DNA of 64,000 nt. Source: Actinopolyspora biskrensis (GTDB lineage Bacteria; Actinomycetota; Actinomycetes; Mycobacteriales; Pseudonocardiaceae). Below are positions 55,017 to 62,308 of this stretch, piece after piece. The stretch spans positions 310,001 through 374,000 of the forward strand of contig NZ_JACBYW010000005.1 in NCBI RefSeq assembly GCF_013408175.1, read 5' to 3'. The notes under the pieces are model-generated. The model had not been told where the DNA came from. It saw nothing but the letters and a program-made list of their open reading frames with translations, and searched no databases. Numbering within the stretch: the stretch's first letter is position 1; every line of letters begins with the position of its first letter. The translations under genes and the position numbers were made by a program.

Positions 55017-58000
55017 ATGAGTTCAAGACATCGCTCGGTGCGTGGCAGAGTGCTGAGCGGCATCGCCGTGACAGGCATATCCGCACTGATGATGAGCGTT
55101 CCGGTGGCTTCGCAGGCCGCTGAGCAGCAAGGAGGAGCCGCACCGGTGCCGAGCACCGGTCTGTCCGAACCGGACAGCGCATGGACGCCTCCCGAGAACG
55201 TGAATCGTTCTCCCGAGGGAGGGGTGGCACCCGCCGAACAGTGGGACGCTCCGGGCAAGGAGCGGTCCTCCAAGAGGCGGACCGCTGCCGCGCAGAGCTC
55301 CGCCTCGACGGTGAGTTGCGAATCGGGGCAGGCCACCGGGGTACTGCCGCAGTATCCGATGGAACGGTTCCGGATATCGGACCGAGTCCAGATCGGGGTG
55401 AACACGTTCAACGGCAACATGGTCGCCACCGCCCGGGATCTCACCATCAGGGGAACCGGGCAGAACCTGTCGTTGAATCACGTCTACAACAGCAAGCTCT
55501 CCGGTGGGGGTACCTACGGTTCCGGCTGGAACATCAACGCGGGTGGCGACATCGGGTTGACGTTCGAGGGTGACGACGCGGTGCTGCACGGGGCCTCGGG
55601 CTACTGTGCGACGTTCACCGCGGACGGTTCGGGAGGTTTCGATCCCGCGCCCGGCGTGGACGCCGAACTGGCGCAGCTGTCCGACGGCAGCTACGAACTC
55701 ACCTGGAACGGCTCCAACAAGACCTGGTCGTTCACCGAACAGGGGTGGTTGTCGGCGCAGGCCGATCGCAACGGCAACGCCAACACCTACCGCTACAACG
55801 ACGACGGCACGCTGGCTTCGGTGACCGACTCGCAGGGGCGGGTGACCACCTTCAGTCACGACAGCGGCGGGCGGATCACCGGCATCACGGACCCGACGGG
55901 TACTTCCGCAGGAAAGTACACCTACAACGATGCCGGACGGATGACCACGTTCACCGACCGTGGTGGAAACCGGTATCTGCTGAACTACACCGACTCGGGC
56001 AATCTCTCCCGGCTCACACTGCCGGACTACAGCCAGTACGTCTTCAGCTACAACAGCGCTGACCAAGTGACCGAGGTCCACGAGCCCAACGGGACCACAG
56101 TGGCCGTCACCGAGTTCTCCTACGGTGACCACACGACGACTCAGACCGATCCGAACGGCAACGAGACCGTCTACACCTACGACGAACGCGGTCGCCAGAT
56201 CAAGGCGGTCGACGCGCTGGGCAACGAGCAGTCGAAGACCTGGACGCCCAACAGCGACGTGCAGACCAACACCAACGGGTTGAACAACTCGACCACCTCG
56301 GAGTACGACCGGCTGAACAACCTGGTGGGCACCAAGTTGCCGACCGGGGCCGAAACCACCGTCGGATACGACAGTTCGACTCACCCGCACCTGCCCACCT
56401 CGATCACCGACCCGCAGGAGCGGACGAAAACCCGTTCCTACGACGAGGCGGGCAATCTGACCGAGGTCCGTTCCGCCGATCTCGACAAGACACTGCGGGC
56501 CAACACCTACAACTCCGACGGGACCCTGGCCAAGCAGGTCAACGGCAACGGTGCGGCCACGACGTACTCCTACGACGAGGCGGGCAACCTCACCGAGATC
56601 CAGCAGCCGGGTCCGCTGGGGTCGATCACCTACACCTACGACGCGTTGTCCCGGGTCACCAGCGTCACCGACGGAAACGGCAACACCACCGAGTACTCCT
56701 ACGACAAGCTCGATCGTGTGGTGTCCGTCAGTCACAACGGCACCGTGTCGCAGACGATGAGTTACAACTCTCTCGGTAAGATGACCGCGCGGGAAACCTC
56801 GTCCGCCACGACCACGTTCACGTATCTGCGTGCCGGGCTGATGACGGAGAAGAAGCGTTCCGCCGGTGGTTCGACGGAAACCATCTCGTACGAGTACGAC
56901 CCGGCGGGCAACATGGTCTCGATGACCGACCCGAACGGGGAGACCACGTACTCCTACGACGCGGGTAATCGGCTGATCTCCATGACCGATGCGAGCGGTC
57001 AGACCACCACCTTCGGTTACAACGCCGCAGATCAACGAACCAGCGTCACGTTCCCCGGTGCTGGTAAGCAGACGATGACCTACGACGCAGCCGGTCGTCA
57101 GACGGGGATCACGGTCACCGACACCGACGGGATCACGAAGTTCGACACGAGCTACTCGTACTCCGCACCGGATGGTTCGGACACCACGCTGTTGCAGTAC
57201 CGGAACATCAACGGCACGGGGAACAGCTATGACTACGACGCGCTGCAGCGCATCACTTCCAGCAACTCGGGTGCCGGCTCGTACGGCTACGACACCGCCT
57301 CGAACATCACCAGCGGTCCGAACGGTACGAGCTACACCACCAACGCCGCCGACCAGCTCACGGAGAAGGGAGGCACCAGCTACGACTACGACTCCGCGGG
57401 AAACCTCACCGGCAGCAGTGACGGGGCGAGCTACGAGTACAGCGCTGCCAACCAGCTGACCGGCGCACAGCTACCCTCGGGCAGTATCGACAAGGCGGTT
57501 TACGACACCGCGGACCAGACCACGCCACGTTCGATCACCGAAACCACCGGCGGCAACACGGTGCAGCACGTGTTCACCCACACAGCGATGGGGATCACCA
57601 GTATCACCGACAACGGGCAGCGGACCGGCTACTTCCGCGATCCCGCGGGGAAACTGATCACCAAGACCGGGCCCGACGGCAAGCGTTACAACGCGATCAC
57701 CGATCAGCGTGGCACCGTGCTGGCGCTGCTGGCCGAGGACGGCACCATCGCGGGCAGTTACGAGTACGGCACCTACGGCGAAACCACCGCCACCGGAAAG
57801 GCAGCCGAGGAGAACCCGTTCCGCTACAACGGCTCCTACCAGCTCGACACCGGTGACTACATGTTCGGGCACCGCTACTACGACACCGACACGAAGTGGT
57901 TCACCCAGACCGACCCCAGCAGGCAGGAGTCCAACCTCTACGCCTACGCGGAATGCAACCCGACCAACCTCTCTGATCCGACCGGGCTCAATGCGTGCTC

Positions 58001-58148
58001 GAGAAAATACTTGTACGGTTCAACAGTTATTACTGCAGGGGGTGTTGTAGTGGGCGGTTTGGCTACGGGAGGGGCAGCCTGGGCACTTGGTGGAGTTTTC
58101 GCGGGTGCGAGCCTGATTAACGCTTGGGGTGGTCACTATGAGTGCTGA
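55017..58148 (+). CDS. Secreted RHS/YD-repeat protein with short hydrophobic C-terminal tip (putative polymorphic toxin)
   Basis: A 1043-residue exported protein. A signal peptide (1-34) and a DUF6531-like entry region (about 115-190) are followed by about 25 YD repeats (patterns YDxxGRxxxxxD, e.g. YTYDERGRQIKAVD). The conserved RHS core (DQRGTVLALL, then FRYNGSYQLDTG, FGHRYYDTDTKWFTQTDP, NLYAYAECNPTNLSDPTGL) ends at residue 991. After this the C-terminal 52 residues are a variable tip: two cysteines frame a Gly/Ala/Val-rich stretch that could form one or two membrane helices. DNA for the tip is distinctly AT-richer. RHS shells enclose and deliver such tips. A small membrane protein gene follows 23 bases on. 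Confidence 0.9.
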   Translation: MSSRHRSVRGRVLSGIAVTGISALMMSVPVASQAAEQQGGAAPVPSTGLSEPDSAWTPPENVNRSPEGGVAPAEQWDAPGKERSSKRRTAAAQSSASTVSCESGQATGVLPQYPMERFRISDRVQIGVNTFNGNMVATARDLTIRGTGQNLSLNHVYNSKLSGGGTYGSGWNINAGGDIGLTFEGDDAVLHGASGYCATFTADGSGGFDPAPGVDAELAQLSDGSYELTWNGSNKTWSFTEQGWLSAQADRNGNANTYRYNDDGTLASVTDSQGRVTTFSHDSGGRITGITDPTGTSAGKYTYNDAGRMTTFTDRGGNRYLLNYTDSGNLSRLTLPDYSQYVFSYNSADQVTEVHEPNGTTVAVTEFSYGDHTTTQTDPNGNETVYTYDERGRQIKAVDALGNEQSKTWTPNSDVQTNTNGLNNSTTSEYDRLNNLVGTKLPTGAETTVGYDSSTHPHLPTSITDPQERTKTRSYDEAGNLTEVRSADLDKTLRANTYNSDGTLAKQVNGNGAATTYSYDEAGNLTEIQQPGPLGSITYTYDALSRVTSVTDGNGNTTEYSYDKLDRVVSVSHNGTVSQTMSYNSLGKMTARETSSATTTFTYLRAGLMTEKKRSAGGSTETISYEYDPAGNMVSMTDPNGETTYSYDAGNRLISMTDASGQTTTFGYNAADQRTSVTFPGAGKQTMTYDAAGRQTGITVTDTDGITKFDTSYSYSAPDGSDTTLLQYRNINGTGNSYDYDALQRITSSNSGAGSYGYDTASNITSGPNGTSYTTNAADQLTEKGGTSYDYDSAGNLTGSSDGASYEYSAANQLTGAQLPSGSIDKAVYDTADQTTPRSITETTGGNTVQHVFTHTAMGITSITDNGQRTGYFRDPAGKLITKTGPDGKRYNAITDQRGTVLALLAEDGTIAGSYEYGTYGETTATGKAAEENPFRYNGSYQLDTGDYMFGHRYYDTDTKWFTQTDPSRQESNLYAYAECNPTNLSDPTGLNACSRKYLYGSTVITAGGVVVGGLATGGAAWALGGVFAGASLINAWGGHYEC

Positions 58149-58171
58149 TCTGTATTGGCTTAGGATGATAT

Positions 58172-58363
58172 ATGAAGTCTCGCCGTTACAGCGGAAGAAA
58201 GTTTTACATTTTTTTGCTGGCGACCTCTTTGGTGGGCTTCGCGTTTAATTTATTCATAATTTGGAAATGGCAAAACTTTCTCGTTTCTTGGGTGGTGTTC
58301 GTTGTCTCATTGGGGGTGCTTTTGAGTGCGAAGAATTTACGTGGAGAAAAACGAAACATGTAG
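58172..58363 (+). CDS. Two-helix membrane protein, candidate immunity protein
   Basis: A 63-residue, strongly basic and hydrophobic protein: KFYIFLLATSLVGFAFNLFI and WVVFVVSLGVLLSA are two predicted helices. ATG follows AGGA by six bases, 23 bases after the RHS stop. Base composition is far more AT-rich than the genome. Position right after a polymorphic RHS tip is where the cognate immunity gene is normally found, and a membrane immunity protein suits a membrane-active tip. No family recognised. Confidence 0.65.
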   Translation: MKSRRYSGRKFYIFLLATSLVGFAFNLFIIWKWQNFLVSWVVFVVSLGVLLSAKNLRGEKRNM

Positions 58364-58417
58364 GATTGAAAAATGGTTATCCTCGAGGTGATATGTAGAT
58401 AAATTGACTGCTTGTCG

Positions 58418-58454
58418 GCCGGAGTGGATTGTATCCGCTCCGGCTGTTCGTTTC
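58418..58454 (+). terminator. Terminator after the RHS/immunity module
   Basis: An 11-bp stem with one wobble (58418-58428 with 58434-58444) and loop TTGTA is followed by TGTTCGTTTC. It lies 54 bases after the small gene. Confidence 0.7.
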
Positions 58455-58953
58455 GGTGATTGGTGTGTGTCGAAGGATGTGCAGATGAATTTTCTCTATG
58501 GCGACTCGGGGTGAGTCTGGTAGTAGTTTTGTCGCGTTGATTGATTAAGTAAAGTTTCGTAGAAGGTTAAGGGGATGGCACGTGACAGGGAGATCATGTT
58601 TGATGCATGCGGAATTGATCTTCTGGAGTTTGCGCGTGCTGTGTTGTGCTGTTTTATCGTTGATGTTCTCATGTGTCCTCCATTGATGATATCACAAGAA
58701 ACCTCCTGCAGCGGAGGCAAAGACACGTGTCGTGCGATGACCGATCAGTAGAATTAAGAGAAAAAGAAGAAGTGTTCCAAAGCGCGTAAGCTGTAAACGC
58801 ACCCCGAGTCGCGTAACGCGGTCGACCAAGAAGAAGAGAACAGACGGCAGAGCCGCCTAGGGAAGACGGAAGTACTGTAACGGTGAGTGGTCGGCCGCGT
58901 CGAGCGAAGGGGCCCCACCGGAGGGCGGGACCTCCTTCGTTGTTCGGCGTTGC
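58455..58953. other. AT-rich intergenic stretch with no recognised gene
   Basis: Continues the low-GC patch to about 58850 and then returns to genome average. Short open frames occur but none has a ribosome site with family similarity. It may be the remains of displaced RHS tip or immunity cassettes. The part at 58750-58870 is purine-rich with no visible structure. Confidence 0.45.
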
Positions 58954-59154
58954 TCAGCGGTCGAGTTCGCCGATTTTGACGCTTTCGAGGAAGCCGGTGA
59001 AGCTGGTTCGGTCGAAGACCAACGCGCTGCCGGTCGGGTCCTTGGAGTCCCGCACGGCGGTAACCGCGTCGAGGTAGTCCGCGACCTCGACGCACTGGCC
59101 GCTCGTCCCGCTGTACGAGGACTTCCGCCACGTAGCCGATAACAGGTCGGTCAT
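58954..59154 (-). CDS. DUF397 domain protein
   Basis: A 66-residue protein with the DUF397 signature ATWRKSSYSGTSGQCVEVAD and VRDSKDPTGSALVFDR. Such small proteins are common in Streptomyces and relatives and are encoded next to XRE/DUF5753 regulators, which they may bind or antagonise in antitoxin-like fashion. ATG at 59154 is preceded by AAGGAGAA. The regulator gene lies 22 bases upstream in the same orientation. Confidence 0.92.
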   Translation of the reverse strand: MTDLLSATWRKSSYSGTSGQCVEVADYLDAVTAVRDSKDPTGSALVFDRTSFTGFLESVKIGELDR

Positions 59155-59176
59155 CGTCTGGTTCTCCTTGTCGTTC

Positions 59177-59644
59177 TCACAGGGACGAAGCCAGACTAGC
59201 CACCAGTTCCATCGAGGCGCTCGCGTCGAGTGCGCGGGAGCTCATGAGGTCGAACACGGTCGTGTAGTGCTCGATGTCGGCGGGACGCTCCAACCAGACC
59301 GCTCCTCGCTCGTTCTCCAGGTAAACGGCGTCCGTGTTCAGGTTCTCGGGAAACCTCAGCAGGGAGAACGCGCTCTTGCTGCCCGCGTGTGCTCCGGCGG
59401 CGAATGGCACCACCCGGATGTTGATGTTCGGTTTCTCGGAGAGTTCGATCAGGTGTTCGAGCTGCTCGCGCATCACCTCGGGTCCGCCGACCAGTCTGTG
59501 CAACGCGGCTTCGTCGAGGACGCAGCGTAGCCGAGTGGGGTTTCCCGCACGATTCAAACGTTCCTGGCGTTGTTGGCGAAGTTCCACCTGGTGCTCGACT
59601 CCGGTTCTGGAGGGAGTCGGACACGCTTCGCCGATGAAGGTCAT
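59177..59644 (-). pseudogene. Truncated DUF5753 regulator lacking its helix-turn-helix
   Basis: The 155 visible residues match the C-terminal DUF5753 effector domain (RLRCVLDEAALHRLVGG, NINIRVVPFAAGAH, FDLMSSRALDASAS). Complete members are about 280 residues with an XRE domain first. Here the frame reads DYA just before the ATG, as in the family, then meets a TGA at about 59724, and no helix-turn-helix is found upstream in any frame before the next gene at 59811. The ATG has no ribosome site. It therefore looks like a decapitated remnant, though a short protein could still be made. Confidence 0.7.
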
Positions 59645-59810
59645 GGCGTAGTCGTGAGGTCGACGCCAACAGCGGTTCCCGAAACCTTCGTCAACACCGA
59701 GCTCGTCGCCGGACCCGCGACCGGAGCGACCTCACGCCGAACCTCCGGACATCGCCGAGCCACCCCCGTTGACCGAAGTGGAACGAGCCCGCTCCGGGCA
59801 GCCGGACAAC

Positions 59811-62294
59811 TCAGCTCGCCGGGTAGCGCTCGAACCACTCGGAGGTCTCCGGGGGAGCGGGTCCGAACTCGAGGGTGGCGTCGGTGGCCATTCGCTCCAC
59901 GGTGTCGCGCAGCTCCAGTTCGAGGAACCAGTGCTCGCCCATGGTCTCGGGGGAGGACAGCGCCAGCAGCCCGCCGCTGACGGCCCCGCACGCGGCGCTG
60001 TTGCCGGAGTGGTTGACGGCGGTCCGCAGCCCCTGGGCGAAGTCCCCGTGCGCGCTCAGCGCGGAGTAGAGCCCGATCCCGAGGGCCTCCACCGCCTTGA
60101 ACCCGGATCCGAGGGTGTTCTCGACGTGCTCGGGCGGGACCACACCTGACTCGGCGAGTTCGAGCGCCGCGGTCACACCGGCGCGGACGTTACCGCTTTC
60201 GGGGTGCTCGTCCAGCGTCTCCAGCGCGGCGGTGATCCCCTCGGGGATGCTCGCCCCGCGCAGCAGCCGCGCGACCAGCACCGCCAGCACGCCCGTGCTC
60301 AGCCTGACGTCGCGGTGACCGTGGGTGAGGGAGGCGAGCTCGGCGGCTGCGTGGAAGGTCTCCGCGTCCTCCCGGCTCCACAGCGCGGCGGGCACGGCAC
60401 GCAGCAGCGCGGTGCTGCCGTCCGAGTCGTTGTCCGGGGTCTCCGGCGCACCCATCTCCCGCTGCCCCTTGGCGAAGGCGATCAGCGTGCGCATCATCGT
60501 CCTGCCCGGGGTGCGGGTCTGGAACAGCGCCCGCTGCTCCACGAGCCACCCGTCCGGTTCCGGTGCGGTGGACAGGAACTCGCCCGCCGCGCGCGCCCAG
60601 CTCAGGTGCTGGGTGTGCAGCCAGCGCTGGCAGGCGTGCTGCACCTGCCGGGTCGGAAGCCGCGGGGAGTCGTCGCCCCGCCCGGCCACACCCGCGCGGA
60701 CCACCCCCTCCAGGGTGAACAGCAGCAGCTGGGTCTCGCTGCCGATCCGTCCGGACGGATATCCCGCCGGTACGTACTCCCGGATCCCCTCGGAGCCGTA
60801 GCGGTCCCTGATCTCGCGCCAGGTCTCCGCGGTGACGGCCCCACCCAGGGCCTCCCCGGCGGCGCAGCCGCGCACGCACCGCACGAAGCGGGACTGCCAG
60901 GCCGCACCATCGGGTTCGTGCCCCGGCACCTCTTCCCGCTCCGGCTCCTCCGGACGGACCGGGTGGTGGCCCATCCACTGTGGAGTTCTTTCCGGACGGG
61001 GACCGAACTCGGACGCGGCTTCGGCGGTGACCCGCTCGGCCAGCGGCGCGACGGACGGCGCGCGGTGCGGGCCCAGGTCGAGGAGTTCCGGGCCGTGCAG
61101 CGCTCCGAGGAGCTGGCCGCAGAGCATCGCCGAGGCCACGGTGTCACCGCCGTGGTCGGATGCGACGCGCAGTGCCCCGGTGAAGTCCCCGGGACAGCCG
61201 AGCGCCGCGCGCAGCGCAACCGCCAGCGCCCCCGATCCGGTGCTCCCGTCCGCGGCCGCTTCCAGGTTCCTCCGGCTCGGCACCAGTCCGGCCGGGCGGA
61301 ACCGGGCCAGCCGCACGGCCTCGGCCGGTTGCTCGCACGGCCGGTCGTGCGGCAGCAGCTCCAGGGCAGCGACCGAACTCCTCTCGAGGTCCTCCCCACG
61401 CAGCAGCGCGAACAGCACGGCGGCCAGCACCCCGGCGGGGCGGTACCCGTCCCGTCCTCCGTGGGTGAGCGCGGCGATGCGCTCACCCAGCACGAGGGCC
61501 GAGCGCGCGTCCGCGGCCCACAGCGCGGCAGCCGCGCCGAGCGGAACGGCACCGGCCGAACCGGCGGAATTCACGGGCTCTTCCGGGGAACCGGGGCGCT
61601 CACCCGCCGCGATGCGGGCCAGGGAGGTCAGCGTCACGGGGTCCCCCTCGCCCGCCGTCCGCATCCGCGCGTCGGCGGCCAGCCCCCCTTGCGGTCCGGT
61701 GCTGTCCGGGCGGTGCGGCACGCACTGGTTCCAGGCGATGCCGCGCGAGTACAGCCAACGCTGCTGCCCCCGGAGCGCGGCCGAGACCGGATCGGCCTCC
61801 CCGCGCGTCCTCCGCTCCGCGTGGGCGTGGACCAACGCCTCCACGACGGACAGCACGGCGGTGGTGCGGGCGGTGGCCGCGGTGTTCCCGCGGACGAACG
61901 CCTCCGCGACCGCGCAGCCGTGCAGCATCCCCAGCAGCCGTCCCTGCGCTTCGGGGAACTCCCCGAACAGCCCCGCCCGCGCGGAGTCCGCCCCTTCGGA
62001 GGGGGAGTCCTGCGACCACGTCAGCCGGTGCAGCAACCCGGTGGCCCACAGGGGCCGCGCCGGGTCCGCGACGAGTCCACGCCAGACGGTCAGCAGCCGT
62101 CGCCGCCGCTCGTCCCCGGCCTCGTCCGGAGCCCTTCCGGCACGCAGGACCGCGAGTAATCGTGCTTCGTTCTCGTCCAGGGCGCTCGTCCTCTCGCCTA
62201 CGCCGCCCGCCGTTCCAGCGGTGCTCTGTCGAGGGTGCTCTCGTTCCGCCGTCCGAGCGACAGGTGGGACGGCGTCGTACGACCGGGTCGCCAC
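59811..62294 (-). CDS. Double ADP-ribosylglycohydrolase-like protein with degenerate active sites
   Basis: An 827-residue protein with two tandem domains of the DraG/ARH fold. The second (from about 480) is clear: FVRCVRGCAAGEALGG, RIGSETQLLLFTLEGVVRA and NHSGNSAACGAVSGGLLA line up with the GDALG, ITDDTQMTLFTAEG and NHSGDSDSTGAIxGxLLG motifs of active enzymes. The metal-binding aspartates are replaced (TDD by GSE; GDSDS by GNSAA). The first domain (about 110-440) is more worn but keeps DHGGDTVASAMLCGQLLGAL. It probably binds rather than cleaves ADP-ribose. GTG at 62294 lies 14 bases after the stop of a related gene. Confidence 0.8.
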   Translation of the reverse strand: MATRSYDAVPPVARTAEREHPRQSTAGTAGGVGERTSALDENEARLLAVLRAGRAPDEAGDERRRRLLTVWRGLVADPARPLWATGLLHRLTWSQDSPSEGADSARAGLFGEFPEAQGRLLGMLHGCAVAEAFVRGNTAATARTTAVLSVVEALVHAHAERRTRGEADPVSAALRGQQRWLYSRGIAWNQCVPHRPDSTGPQGGLAADARMRTAGEGDPVTLTSLARIAAGERPGSPEEPVNSAGSAGAVPLGAAAALWAADARSALVLGERIAALTHGGRDGYRPAGVLAAVLFALLRGEDLERSSVAALELLPHDRPCEQPAEAVRLARFRPAGLVPSRRNLEAAADGSTGSGALAVALRAALGCPGDFTGALRVASDHGGDTVASAMLCGQLLGALHGPELLDLGPHRAPSVAPLAERVTAEAASEFGPRPERTPQWMGHHPVRPEEPEREEVPGHEPDGAAWQSRFVRCVRGCAAGEALGGAVTAETWREIRDRYGSEGIREYVPAGYPSGRIGSETQLLLFTLEGVVRAGVAGRGDDSPRLPTRQVQHACQRWLHTQHLSWARAAGEFLSTAPEPDGWLVEQRALFQTRTPGRTMMRTLIAFAKGQREMGAPETPDNDSDGSTALLRAVPAALWSREDAETFHAAAELASLTHGHRDVRLSTGVLAVLVARLLRGASIPEGITAALETLDEHPESGNVRAGVTAALELAESGVVPPEHVENTLGSGFKAVEALGIGLYSALSAHGDFAQGLRTAVNHSGNSAACGAVSGGLLALSSPETMGEHWFLELELRDTVERMATDATLEFGPAPPETSEWFERYPAS

Positions 62295-62308
62295 ACCGAT
62301 GTATCGGT

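Noticed and set aside
51991-55020. A plus-strand open frame of about 1000 codons opposite the hydratase and propeller genes
   Set aside because: Mirror of two clear minus-strand genes; no signal or motif of its own.
58496-58726. A 76-codon minus-strand frame in the AT-rich patch
   Set aside because: No family similarity, and the position is explained as well by non-coding remnant DNA; kept only as part of the intergenic entry.
59641-59991. A minus-strand frame upstream of the DUF5753 remnant, examined as its missing DNA-binding part
   Set aside because: It is in a different frame, shows no helix-turn-helix, and overlaps the end of the ADP-ribosylglycohydrolase-like gene.
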